Assembly: GCF_003129905.1 (NCBI RefSeq)
Contig: NZ_QFFM01000001.1
Location: 62,001 to 126,000, forward strand
Direction of reading: 5' to 3'
From: Bifidobacterium callitrichidarum
GTDB lineage: Bacteria; Actinomycetota; Actinomycetes; Actinomycetales; Bifidobacteriaceae
Length of the DNA: 64,000 nt
Shown here: positions 1-7,899 of the stretch, piece by piece
Layout: each line of letters begins with the position of its first letter
Numbering within the stretch: position 1 is the first letter of the stretch
Program-made: the position numbers and the translations under genes
The notes under the pieces: generated by a model
Database searches by the model: none
What the model was told of the DNA's origin: nothing
Seen by the model: the letters and a program-made list of their open reading frames with translations, nothing else

Positions 1-561
1 GGCCGTCGCTCATGGATTGACGAACATGTGCGGCGTATGGCCGAGGCTCGCCGGCGATCGATGGATATGGGCGGGCTGGCCGGCGGCTCCTCGCCCCGGC
101 CTGGGCGTGATGGTCGTTCCGGGGGCACCGGGGATTGCGGGACGCGCAACGGCAAGGACGGCGGCGATGGCCTTGCGAATGACGCCGGAGCAACACCGCC
201 CACCTTCGACCGCACCGCGATCTGGACCGACGAACGCAAGGCGCGGGCCGCGGCCAGCATCAACGCGCAACTGCCGGGGTTACTGGCCAAATGGGGGCCG
301 GTGGTCGGCCGGACGCCCACGCATATCACGTTGCGCGTCATGACCTCACGATGGGGCTCCTGCACGCCGGCCACCGGCCGCATCCGGCTGAACCTGCAAC
401 TGGGGCTGATGGAGCCGCGATTCCTGGAATATGTGCTGGTGCATGAGATGACGCACCTATGGGAACGTGGCCACGGCGCCGGATTCCAGCGTCGCATGTC
501 CGCCTATCTTCCGAATTGGCGGCAGTTGCGCCGCGAACTTAATCGTCGCGTGGTGCTGTAG
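1..561 (+). CDS. YgjP/DUF45-type zinc metallopeptidase, 5' end cut by window
   Basis: The reading frame is open from the first base, so the gene starts upstream of the window; a first internal ATG is at 28. The C-terminal part carries the YgjP-like signature: RWGSC, then a strand with LNLQL, then the zinc site HEMTHL with a downstream H before GFQRRM and a PNW motif. These are the conserved features of the DUF45/M48-like family (SprT-related). The segment between about residues 20 and 60 is Gly/Arg/Asp-rich and looks like a disordered insert. The family's substrate is not well established. It is convergent with the gluconate regulator. Family assignment is firm, function is not. Confidence 0.85.
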   Translation, partial: GRRSWIDEHVRRMAEARRRSMDMGGLAGGSSPRPGRDGRSGGTGDCGTRNGKDGGDGLANDAGATPPTFDRTAIWTDERKARAAASINAQLPGLLAKWGPVVGRTPTHITLRVMTSRWGSCTPATGRIRLNLQLGLMEPRFLEYVLVHEMTHLWERGHGAGFQRRMSAYLPNWRQLRRELNRRVVL

Positions 562-621
562 CCCCAATATCCACGGCTGATAGCGGGTGGTATTGCGTGG
601 ATGGTTGCTGCTGGGGTACTT

Positions 622-1497
622 CTACCGATCGCCGGCGATGTGGCTGATGGCCTGATCGGATTCGTCCACGATGCGCCGCATGGTGGCTTCGGCCGCCGCG
701 CCATCGCCCTTGCGGATGAGGGCCGCGACCTCGGTGTGCCAGTTCAATGCGGTCTGGTCGGCCGTCTTGGGCATGAGCTCATGCTGCGTGCGGCCGGTCA
801 ACGTGGAGGCGATCACCTCGCCCAGGGCCGCGAACATCAGGTTGCCGGACGCCTCCAGCAGCGTGCGATGGAAGAGGATATCCGCCTCCAGATACTCGGA
901 TTCGTCGGCGTGATCGGAATGCGCCACCATGCCGATGGCCGCCTCGGTCAGCGTGGCCCAGTGTTCGGGGGTGGCCTCCGTGGCCGCGAGCCGGGCCGCC
1001 GCGGGCTCCACGGCCGCGCGCAGCTGCGAAAGCTCGTGCAGGGCCGCGATGCGATGCGGGCCGCGCAGCCGCCAGCGAATCACCTGCGGGTCAAGGATGT
1101 TCCATGCCTCGATGGGATTGGCCGTGGCGCCCGCCTTGCGCTTGACGCTGACCAGCCCCATCGATTCCAGCACGCGCGTCACCTCGCGCGTCACCGTGCG
1201 CGACGGTGCCGCATCGCCGCCCATATCCGGCTCGGGCAGCCGCTCCCCCGCTGTGACCGCGCCGCCGACAACGGCCATGCCCCACTCGTCCAGCAGTCGG
1301 TCGTGCAGGGACATTTCCGGGGTGACGGTGGTCTGGGCGGAGGCCGTGTCGCTTGAGTCGCTGGTGCCGGCTTTGGCGATGACCGAGGTGTTCTGCGTGA
1401 CGGCGGATCTGGCGGCGGAACCTGAGGCGATGGTGACACCTGCCGCAACGGCACTGGCACTCGTCGCATCGGAATCAAAGGAGCGTTCGGAAGTCAT
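622..1497 (-). CDS. gntR: GntR/FadR-family regulator, probable gluconate-operon repressor
   Basis: The 291-residue protein has an N-terminal winged-helix segment (HDRLLDEWG through a recognition-helix region around SRTVTREVTRVLESMG) followed by an alpha-helical FCD ligand domain (LRAAVEPAAARLAA, LFHRTLLEASGN, WHTEVAALI), so it is a FadR-subfamily GntR regulator. It is divergent from the gluconate permease, which suggests it represses that operon in the absence of gluconate or a phosphorylated derivative. The start at 1497 gives an Ala/Ser/Thr-rich N-terminal tail of about 60 residues; a shorter start at 1314 (MSLHDRL) would begin just before the DNA-binding domain and is possible, since neither has a strong ribosome-binding site. 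Confidence 0.85.
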   Translation of the reverse strand: MTSERSFDSDATSASAVAAGVTIASGSAARSAVTQNTSVIAKAGTSDSSDTASAQTTVTPEMSLHDRLLDEWGMAVVGGAVTAGERLPEPDMGGDAAPSRTVTREVTRVLESMGLVSVKRKAGATANPIEAWNILDPQVIRWRLRGPHRIAALHELSQLRAAVEPAAARLAATEATPEHWATLTEAAIGMVAHSDHADESEYLEADILFHRTLLEASGNLMFAALGEVIASTLTGRTQHELMPKTADQTALNWHTEVAALIRKGDGAAAEATMRRIVDESDQAISHIAGDR

Positions 1498-1521
1498 AAC
1501 GCAAGTATCCCACGCGCCGAC

Positions 1522-1540
1522 GAATATGGCATACATATTC
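1522..1540. promoter_or_regulatory. Candidate GntR operator 1
   Basis: A perfect 7-bp inverted repeat, GAATATG and CATATTC, is separated by 5 bp between the regulator gene and the divergent gluconate permease. It contains the 11-mer GCATACATATT, which recurs inverted at 1606-1616. Its position just upstream of the regulator start suggests autoregulation. Binding is inferred. Confidence 0.55.
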
Positions 1541-1600
1541 AACACGCCGAACGTAACACGTATTGCGTAATCCATAAAACAGCTTTATATTGGATGTCAA

Positions 1601-1616
1601 CATACAATATGTATGC
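1601..1616. promoter_or_regulatory. Candidate GntR operator 2
   Basis: CATAC and GTATG form an inverted repeat with a 5-bp AT spacer, about 50 bp before the permease start. The minus strand carries the same 11-mer GCATACATATT seen in operator 1. The paired sites in a divergent promoter region are what is expected for a FadR-type dimer controlling both genes. Confidence 0.55.
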
Positions 1617-1667
1617 GGTGACAACGAAACGTCATCCAAATACAACGACTCAAAGAAGAGATGGATT

Positions 1668-3092
1668 ATGAATACGCTTGTTCTGGCTGAAACCGCGCAG
1701 GCCGTCCAGCTCAACAGCACCCAGCTCGGCATCAGTGTGGTGGCCAGCATCGTGGTGCTGATCCTGCTGGTCACCGTGGCCAAGCTGCACCCGTTCGTCT
1801 CGCTGCTGCTGTCCTCGCTGGTGGTCGGCATCGGCTCCGGCTACGGCCCGGTGGCCACCGTGGAGAGCTTCTCCACCACCTTCGGCTCCACGATGGCCTC
1901 CGTGGGCATCCTCGTGGGCCTGGGCGCCATGCTCGGCCGCGTGCTCATGGACACCGGCGCCGCAGACAGCATCGTCGACACGCTGCTCGCCAAGACCTCC
2001 ACAAGGATGATCCCGTGGACCATGGCCCTGATCGGCGCCCTCATCGGCCTGCCGATGTTCTTCGAGGTCGGCCTCGTGGTGCTCGTGCCGGTGATCATCC
2101 TCATTACCCGCCGCTCCAAGCTCCCGCTCATGCGCGTGGCCATACCCACGCTGGCGGGTCTCTCGGTCATGCACGCCTGCATGCCGCCCCAGCCCGGCCC
2201 GCTCGCCGCGCTGAGCTGCTTCAAGAACGGTTCCGTGGGCGTCACCATGATGTTCGGCCTGCCCATCGCCGTGATCACCGCCGCGCTCGTGGGCCCGCTG
2301 TTCTCCAAGTTCGCCGCCCAGTGGGTGCCGGTCGGCGCCCCCGCCAACTTCGACACCGGCAAGGGCCGCGTCGACGCCGACGGCAACCCCGTGACCGCCA
2401 AGCCGCCGTTCGCCCTGTCCGTGCTGTGCATCCTCGTGCCGGCCATCCTCATGCTCGGCAACGCCATCTTCGAGATCGCCGCCCCCGACCAGGCCAACTC
2501 CAGCGCCCTGTACGCCCAGGTGTTCGCCTTCTTCGGCAAGCCCGCCATCGCCCTGGCCACCGCCGTGATCTTCGCGATGATCGTGCTCGGCCGCACCACC
2601 CACATGACCTGGAAGGCCGTCAACGACTCCCTCAAGGCCGCTTTGCCCCCGATCGCCGGCATCCTGCTCATCGTCGGCGCCGGCGGCGGCTACAAGGGCG
2701 TGCTCGTGGACACCGGCATCGGCGAGATCATCGGCAAGTTCGTGGAAAGCTCCTCCATCTCCATCTTCCTGCTCGCTTGGATCATCGCTGCGTTCGTCCG
2801 CGTGGCCACCGGCTCCGCCACCGTGGCCATCATCACCACCGCCGGCATCCTCGGCCCGGTCGTTGACCAGATGGGCGTCACCGCACCGGCCATCGCCCTG
2901 TTGGTGATCGCCATCGGCGCTGGCTCCGTGTTCCTCTCCCACGTCAACGACGCCGGCTTCTGGCTCATCAAGGAGTACTTCGGCCTGGAGGTCGGCGAGA
3001 CCTTCAAGACCTGGACCGTGCTCGAATGCCTGCTGTCCGTGGTGGTGCTCGCCCTCGTCATGATCTGCAGCATCTTCGTGCCGCTGGTCTAG
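1668..3092 (+). CDS. gntP: Gluconate permease, GntP family
   Basis: A 474-residue, highly hydrophobic protein with about a dozen membrane segments and GntP-family features such as LIGLPMFFEVGLVVLVP and the MPPQPGP loop near residue 180, and a C-terminal ATGSATVA segment followed by SHVNDAGFWL. GntP proteins import gluconate by proton symport. The start at 1668 follows a purine-rich AAAGAAGAG; an upstream in-frame ATG at 1590 would overlap operator 2 and is unlikely. The kinase gene follows after 142 bp and the dehydrogenase after that, so this is the first gene of a gluconate operon. Confidence 0.93.
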   Translation: MNTLVLAETAQAVQLNSTQLGISVVASIVVLILLVTVAKLHPFVSLLLSSLVVGIGSGYGPVATVESFSTTFGSTMASVGILVGLGAMLGRVLMDTGAADSIVDTLLAKTSTRMIPWTMALIGALIGLPMFFEVGLVVLVPVIILITRRSKLPLMRVAIPTLAGLSVMHACMPPQPGPLAALSCFKNGSVGVTMMFGLPIAVITAALVGPLFSKFAAQWVPVGAPANFDTGKGRVDADGNPVTAKPPFALSVLCILVPAILMLGNAIFEIAAPDQANSSALYAQVFAFFGKPAIALATAVIFAMIVLGRTTHMTWKAVNDSLKAALPPIAGILLIVGAGGGYKGVLVDTGIGEIIGKFVESSSISIFLLAWIIAAFVRVATGSATVAIITTAGILGPVVDQMGVTAPAIALLVIAIGAGSVFLSHVNDAGFWLIKEYFGLEVGETFKTWTVLECLLSVVVLALVMICSIFVPLV

Positions 3093-3234
3093 CCGAGTCC
3101 CGCAATCCCCGCGATTCCGTAACCCGACCGGTGCCGCCTGGTCTCCTTCCTTCCTTTCCGCCGACGGCACCGGCCCTACTTCCCCACCAATCGTTCGTAA
3201 TCCACTTCCCCATCACCGCTGAAAAGAGACTCCC

Positions 3235-3804
3235 ATGACCATCGCGACCGCCGAACACACCGACATCATCACCGCCAACACCATCCCCGAGGGCTACTTC
3301 GCCGCCGCCAAGCCGATCATCGTGCTCATGGGCGTGTGCGGCTGCGGCAAGAGCACCGTCGCCACCCACCTGACCGAGCGTTACGGCCTGAAGTACGCCG
3401 AGGCCGACGACTTCCACCCGCAGGCCAACATCGACAAGATGGCCGCCGGCATCCCGCTGACCGACGAGGACCGTTGGCCGTGGCTCGACACCCTCGCCTC
3501 CTGGATCGACGAGCGCGTGGCCGCCGGCGAGGCCGCCGTGGTGACCTGCTCCGCCCTGAAGAAGGTCTACCGCGACAAGCTGCGCCGCCCGGGCGTGGTG
3601 TTCGTCTACATGCAGGGCACCTTCGACGAGGTGATGGACCGACTCTCCCACCGCGAAGGCCACTTCATGAAGCCGAGCATGCTCAAGAGCCAGTTCGACA
3701 TCCTCGAGGAGCCGGGCGACGATGAGGTTCACGTCAACGTGCACATCGGCCTGGCCGATCCGGACCAGGAAGCCATGGCCGTGGCCGGTGCGCTGAACCT
3801 GTGA
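3235..3804 (+). CDS. gntK: Gluconokinase
   Basis: This 189-residue kinase phosphorylates gluconate to 6-phosphogluconate using ATP. The P-loop is GVCGCGKST near residue 33, followed by the GntK-typical EADDFHP, NIDKMAAGIPLTDEDRWPWL and CSALKKVYRDKLR motifs, and REGHFMKPSMLKSQFDILEEP near the C-terminus. An N-terminal extension of about 25 residues precedes the first strand. It lies between the permease and the 6-phosphogluconate dehydrogenase, the next enzyme in the pathway. Start ATG at 3235 is preceded by GAAAAGAGA. Confidence 0.94.
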   Translation: MTIATAEHTDIITANTIPEGYFAAAKPIIVLMGVCGCGKSTVATHLTERYGLKYAEADDFHPQANIDKMAAGIPLTDEDRWPWLDTLASWIDERVAAGEAAVVTCSALKKVYRDKLRRPGVVFVYMQGTFDEVMDRLSHREGHFMKPSMLKSQFDILEEPGDDEVHVNVHIGLADPDQEAMAVAGALNL

Positions 3805-3851
3805 CTCGTCTATAGACGGCTTCGTCTCGGACGGATCCGTTTCGCGAATAC

Positions 3852-3863
3852 GTAATCGATTAC
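3852..3863. promoter_or_regulatory. 12-bp palindrome upstream of gnd
   Basis: GTAATCGATTAC is a perfect palindrome centred on CG, about 95 bp before the gnd start. Its form is that of LacI-family sugar operators and it differs from the two GntR candidates upstream of gntP. It could place gnd under a second, carbon-status regulator encoded elsewhere. Confidence 0.4.
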
Positions 3864-3867
3864 TGAC

Positions 3868-3915
3868 CACCCCTCAGCCAGCCGACGGCTGGCAGCTTTC
3901 CCGGCAAAAGGAGCC
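3868..3915. repeat. Degenerate copy of R1 palindromic repeat
   Basis: The stretch begins CCACCCCTCAGCCAGCCGA and ends in GGAGCC, matching the layout of the R1 repeat family in this window (CCCCTCAGTCGGC...GCCG-CAGCTCCCCT...AGGGGAGCC) with several substitutions. The 8-bp arms GCCAGCCG and CGGCTGGC around one base could form a hairpin between gntK and gnd. Confidence 0.5.
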
Positions 3916-3957
3916 GAGGATTGCTCTTAAGTCTCAGGAATGAAAGAAGGCAACGAA

Positions 3958-4851
3958 ATGCAGATGGGAATGATCGGCCTCGGCCGAATGGGCGGCAACA
4001 TGGTCAAGCGCCTGCGCGAGGACGGCCATACGATCGTGGGCTTCGACATGAACCCCGACTCCGGCCGCGACGTGGACTCGCTGGAGGCCCTGGTGGCGGC
4101 GCTCGACGCCCCGCGCGTGGTGTGGGTCATGGTGCCGGCCGGCGCCCCCACCGACTCCACCGTGGAGCGACTCGGTGAGCTGCTGGAGCCGGGCGACATC
4201 GTGGTCGACGGTGGCAACTCCAAGTACACCGAGGACCGCGAGCACGCGGCCGCCTTGGCCGAAAAGGGCGTCGGCTTCCTGGACTGCGGCGTTTCCGGTG
4301 GCGTGTGGGGCACCGAGCGTGGATACGCGCTGATGATCGGCGGATCGGACAAGGATTACGAGACCGTCCTGCCGATTTTCCAAAGCCTCAAGCCGGAAGG
4401 CGAGTACGGTCTGGTGCATGCCGGCCCGGTGGGCGGCGGCCACTTCGCCAAGATGGTGCACAACGGCATCGAATACGGCATGATGCAGGCGTTCGGCGAG
4501 GGCTTCGCCACCATGCTGCGCAGCGAATACGTCACCAACCCGGCCGAGACCATGACCTCCTGGCGCACCGGTTCCGTGGTGGCCAGCTGGCTGCTCGACC
4601 TGCTCGACAACGCCACCAAGGACGATCCGGAGCTCAAGGGCGTGCCGGCCGTGGCCAACGAGTCCGGCGAGGCCAAGTGGATGGTCGAGGCGGCCCTGGA
4701 ACTCGGCGTGCCGGTGCCCACCACCGCGGCGGCCCTGTGGCAGCGTCAGACCTCCCGTGGCGGTGCCGACGACATCCTGCGCGTCGTGACCGCCCTGCGT
4801 GCCCAGTTCGGTGGACACGTGACCAAGGTGGACGAGATCGCCACGCACTGA
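3958..4851 (+). CDS. gnd: 6-phosphogluconate dehydrogenase (decarboxylating), short form
   Basis: It oxidises 6-phosphogluconate to ribulose 5-phosphate and CO2. At 297 residues it is the short type of the family rather than the roughly 470-residue E. coli type. The N-terminal Rossmann motif is GMIGLGRMGGNM; DGGNSKYTED, CGVSGGVWGTERGYALMIGG and GGGHFAKMVHNGIEYGMMQAFGEG carry the substrate-binding and catalytic Lys/Asn features. The start at 3958 is chosen because AAGAAGG lies 8 bases upstream; an ATG at 3940 would make that site coding. Short enzymes often prefer NAD, but cofactor choice cannot be read here. Confidence 0.93.
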   Translation: MQMGMIGLGRMGGNMVKRLREDGHTIVGFDMNPDSGRDVDSLEALVAALDAPRVVWVMVPAGAPTDSTVERLGELLEPGDIVVDGGNSKYTEDREHAAALAEKGVGFLDCGVSGGVWGTERGYALMIGGSDKDYETVLPIFQSLKPEGEYGLVHAGPVGGGHFAKMVHNGIEYGMMQAFGEGFATMLRSEYVTNPAETMTSWRTGSVVASWLLDLLDNATKDDPELKGVPAVANESGEAKWMVEAALELGVPVPTTAAALWQRQTSRGGADDILRVVTALRAQFGGHVTKVDEIATH

Positions 4852-5040
4852 GCAGGCGCTGAACGCATATTTGGGTTGAAGGAGCGAAGCTCGGTGCGCT
4901 GATGGCCGCGATTGCCGCCGCTCTTGGCCCCGAATCGGTCCGTGCGCATGGCTGTCCCAGCGGATTGAGAGCGTCTCACCCGGCTGTGTGGTGAAAACAT
5001 TCGGCCGACGAGTAGTTGCCTCCGCTATCGCCCCGGTATT

Positions 5041-5336
5041 TGCCCCGGTGTGTATGTCAACCGATTGACGTACGCACCGGGGCAATTTTTCGTGCCCCGA
5101 TATGCGATTTTGCGCGTTTTTTGATTACCGGGGCAAGAGGGCCTGGATCGACAACGAAGTCGTGAATTGAGGATTGGCGTAATTCCGTGGTTTTGAGCAA
5201 GAGCGGTTTGCGTCGAGGCCGGACTGTACAGGAGAATCTTGCCCCGGCATGCGAAAATCGACCGAAATGGTCTGCCGGGGCAAGTGATTTTGTCCCCCGG
5301 AGCCATGTCAATCGTTTGATGGGCATATGGGGGCGC
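5041..5336. repeat. Nested inverted-repeat element in the gnd-dps gap
   Basis: The gap 4852-5450 holds no convincing gene but at least four GCCCCGG-type hairpins. TGCCCCGGTG (5041) pairs with CACCGGGGCA (ends 5084) around GTCAA-CCGA-TTGAC; CTTGCCCCGGCA (5238) pairs perfectly with TGCCGGGGCAAG (ends 5284). The block 5041-5137 is recognisably similar to the reverse complement of 5238-5336, so the whole is an old inverted repeat with arms of about 100 bp and a spacer of about 100 bp. What it does is unknown. Confidence 0.55.
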
Positions 5337-5450
5337 GTCATGGAGGGACATCCCCGGAATCGCGGCACAGGAAGACTGCGGATTGGCCACATTACGTGGC
5401 TGAAGGTCTGTATCGAGGACTGAACCAGCGCGGAGACAGGCATAACGTAA

Positions 5451-5573
5451 GGCTCTGTTAAACCAAGATTGACATGAATTCCTCCGGACTACCCCTCAGT
5501 CGGCTTCGCCGCCAGCTCCCCTGACAAGGGGAGCCAAGAATGGGGGACATGTCAATCTTGGTTTAACAGAACC
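5451..5573. mobile_element. MITE copy 1 with TIRs and 8-bp target duplication
   Basis: A 123-bp element bounded by 26-bp terminal inverted repeats (5451-5476 and 5548-5573, one mismatch) that begin GGCTCTGTTAAACCAAGATT. It is flanked by a perfect 8-bp direct repeat TAACGTAA at 5443-5450 and 5574-5581. The centre is an R1 palindrome. It has no coding capacity. The 8-bp duplication and the GGCTCT-like ends resemble the ISL3 insertion-sequence family, so mobilisation by an ISL3-like transposase is an inference. Confidence 0.88.
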
Positions 5574-5584
5574 TAACGTAATCT

Positions 5585-5669
5585 GCCTCCCTCTCCGGGG
5601 GAGCTGTCGTCATAGACGACTGAGGGGAGTCCCGAGACAACTTGCCGGGCACTCCCCTCAGTCAGCTAT
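5585..5669. repeat. R1 palindromic repeat pair downstream of dps
   Basis: CCTCCCTCTCCGGGGGAGCTG, a GTCGTC-ATA-GACGAC hairpin and GACTGAGGGGAGT are followed by an inverted half unit ACTCCCCTCAGTCAGCT. It lies directly 3' of dps on the minus strand and right after MITE copy 1, and may act as its terminator. Confidence 0.55.
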
Positions 5670-5692
5670 ATGAGCTCTACTGTGCGGCTATC

Positions 5693-6172
5693 TCACGCCA
5701 GGTGGCTGCGCATGAACCACTGGAACTTTTCGAGCTGCTGAACGTGGTCCTGGATGATGTTGGAGCTCACGAAGTCCAGCTCGTCGAGTTCGGCCACGGC
5801 CTTGCGGTCGTCGGCGATGAAGGCGTCGTAGTACTCGATGAGGGCCTTGAGGTACTCCTCGGTGCCGGCGCGGCCGTCCACATCGAACGGCTTCCACGTA
5901 CGGTTGCGGACGATGGCGTCCGCGCGGCCGTCCGGGGTGCCGCCCAGCGTGGCGATGCGCTCGGCGGTCTCGTCCGCCTGGGCCAGCACGGATTCGACCT
6001 CGGGGTCGAGCATCTCGTGCACGGCGATGAAGTTCGGTCCGGTCACGTTCCAGTGCGCGTGCTTCAGGACCAGGGCGGCCTCCTGCTCCTGGCTCAGTCG
6101 GTTCTGCAGGATGGCGATGGCCTTCTCGCTGGTCGCCTCGTCGAGACCGGGAACCACGAATGCAAGTGTCAT
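5693..6172 (-). CDS. dps: Dps-family ferritin-like DNA/iron protein
   Basis: A 159-residue four-helix protein of the Dps/ferritin-like family, which sequesters iron and protects DNA during stress. The signature KHAHWNVTGPNFIAVHEMLD near residue 40 holds the ferroxidase His and Asp positions; a later helix has DNIIQDHVQQLEKFQWF-like ending (SSNIIQDHVQQ). The start at 6172 follows AAAGGAAGG; the in-frame ATG at 6190 would put that site inside the gene. It is a single gene between the repeat-rich gap and the CNNM-type gene, with its own upstream gap of about 87 bp. Confidence 0.92.
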   Translation of the reverse strand: MTLAFVVPGLDEATSEKAIAILQNRLSQEQEAALVLKHAHWNVTGPNFIAVHEMLDPEVESVLAQADETAERIATLGGTPDGRADAIVRNRTWKPFDVDGRAGTEEYLKALIEYYDAFIADDRKAVAELDELDFVSSNIIQDHVQQLEKFQWFMRSHLA

Positions 6173-6259
6173 GATGTTCCTTCCTTTCATGTTTGGGAAC
6201 AGTCATTCCAGTCTAGGTGTTTTGCGGTTCGCACAGGCCCGGACCGGGCGTGGGAAGAA

Positions 6260-7594
6260 TCACTTGATGGCTGAGGCCTCGGCGACCGGCGCGTGGTCGG
6301 GAGCGCCTGCTTTCCTCACCTCGATGGTCTCGATGCGGCGGCCGTCGACCTTGGTGACGACCATGTTGTAGCCGTCGTCCGAATGCAGCACGTCGCCCAC
6401 CGCGCCCATCTTGCCGGTGTGGGCCAGGAAGTAGCCGGCCACGGTCTCGTACGGGCCGTCCTCCAACTCGATGCCGGTCAGGTCGGCGAAGTCCTCGATG
6501 GTCATGCTGGCCTCGATGGTGGCCACGCCGTTGACGAACGCGGTACGGGTGGTGCGCTCGCCGCCCTTTTCGGTGGGCAGGTCGTACTCGTCGCGGATAT
6601 CGCCCACGAGCTCCTCGGTCATGTCCTCAAGCGTCACGATGCCGTCCGTGCCGCCGTACTCGTCGATGACCACGGCCAGATGGATGCCACGCTTGCGCAG
6701 CATCTCCAGGGAGGGCAGCAGCTTGGACGTGCCGGGCAGCGAGATGCCCTCGCGCGTCACGTCGCGTACGGTCTTGGCGTTCGGGTCACGCACGTCCAGC
6801 AGGTCGCGCACATGCACGAAGCCGATCACGTCGTCGAAGTCCTTGCCGGTCACCGGGTAGCGGGAGTACGGCTGGTCGCGCACGAACGCGGCGGCGTCGG
6901 CGATGGGCTGGTCGCCCTCGATGAACACCACGTCGGCGCGAGGGCGCATCACTTCGGCCACGATGGTCTCGGAGGCGTCGAACACGTCGTCCAGAATCGT
7001 GCGCTCGTCCTTCGAAAGGTTCGTATTGGAACTCACCAGCACGCGCAGCTCGTCGTCGGACACCTCGGATTCGGTCTGCTGCGGGTCGAAGCCAAGCAGG
7101 CGCACGATGCCGTTCGTGTTCTTGCCGATCAGCCAGATGATCGGACGGCAGACGGTGGCGAAGGCGTCGATGGCAGGCACCACGGCGCGCGCGATCTGCT
7201 CGGTGCGCTGCATGGCGATGCGCTTGGGCACCATCTCGGAGATCACGATGGAGCAGTACGAGATGATGAGCGTCAGGATGATGTTCACCAGACCGCCGGC
7301 GATGCCGACCGGCACGCCCCAGCTTTCCACCGTGGGAATCAGGTAGGGGGCGATCGAGGAGGCGCCGAACGATGCGGACAGGAAGCCGGAGAGCGTTACG
7401 CCGATCTGCACGGTGGACAGGAAGGTGTTCGGATCACGCGCGATCTTGGCCACTTTCGCGCCACGCGCGTCCTCCTGCTCCATCTGCTCGATCTGCGAGC
7501 CTCGCAGGGAGACCAGCGCAAGCTCGGTGCCGGAGAACATGGAGCCGATGAGCAGGAACACGAAAATCAGGAGGATGTTCAAACCAAGTGACAT
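6260..7594 (-). CDS. CNNM/CorC-HlyC family membrane protein with CBS domains
   Basis: The 444-residue protein has an N-terminal DUF21 membrane domain (GLNILLIFVFLLIGSMFSGTELALVSL onward, about four hydrophobic segments to residue 190), two CBS domains (around VMRPRADVVFIEG and AVVIDEYGGTDGIVTLEDMTEELVGDI) and a C-terminal CorC_HlyC domain. The family is linked to Mg/Co ion transport or tolerance, and older annotations call it hemolysin-like. The start at 7594 (MSLGLN) puts the first membrane helix at the N-terminus; an ATG at 7639 would add 15 polar residues. Confidence 0.85.
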   Translation of the reverse strand: MSLGLNILLIFVFLLIGSMFSGTELALVSLRGSQIEQMEQEDARGAKVAKIARDPNTFLSTVQIGVTLSGFLSASFGASSIAPYLIPTVESWGVPVGIAGGLVNIILTLIISYCSIVISEMVPKRIAMQRTEQIARAVVPAIDAFATVCRPIIWLIGKNTNGIVRLLGFDPQQTESEVSDDELRVLVSSNTNLSKDERTILDDVFDASETIVAEVMRPRADVVFIEGDQPIADAAAFVRDQPYSRYPVTGKDFDDVIGFVHVRDLLDVRDPNAKTVRDVTREGISLPGTSKLLPSLEMLRKRGIHLAVVIDEYGGTDGIVTLEDMTEELVGDIRDEYDLPTEKGGERTTRTAFVNGVATIEASMTIEDFADLTGIELEDGPYETVAGYFLAHTGKMGAVGDVLHSDDGYNMVVTKVDGRRIETIEVRKAGAPDHAPVAEASAIK

Positions 7595-7899
7595 ACCGCC
7601 AACTCTAGGGGAGTGGGGAGTCAATCCTTTATCGCTCATTGCACACGAAAATGATGCAGTTGTATAGGGGTGATGCGCGTTAAAGGCGAGAGCGGAATGA
7701 TGGCAAGGGTTTTGAGGTGTGTCGCGATTGATTTTGCATGCAGTAATTTGTGCGCTATTATTTACTTCAACGATGAAGATAATTTAAATACCTATGGAGC
7801 TGAGGGACATTAGTGTGTTTCTCAATATTGCCGGTATTTATTATATATTCTTCTTGTGAATGATATCTACAACGATGTATGTAAAATGAAGGTATTGGC
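7595..7899 (+). promoter_or_regulatory. AT-rich promoter region of the ABC/GH42 cluster
   Basis: No gene is seen in this gap. From about 7720 it becomes markedly AT-rich, with TATTAT-like hexamers near 7840-7850 that could be a -10 box and a small inverted repeat CTTCA-ACGA-TGAAG near 7767-7780. It ends with AAGG six bases before the permease start. Regulation by the LacI protein encoded at 13544 is likely from context but no clear shared operator could be assigned. Confidence 0.4.

Noticed and set aside
1650-3170. 506-codon minus-strand frame opposite gntP
   Set aside because: An antisense shadow dominated by His, Gly, Asp and Glu, the usual product of reading GC-rich codons backwards.
5025-5390. 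Minus-strand frames of 121-128 codons across the GCCCCGG hairpins
   Set aside because: They run through inverted repeats, have no ribosome-binding site and no protein-like composition; the palindromes explain the open frames.
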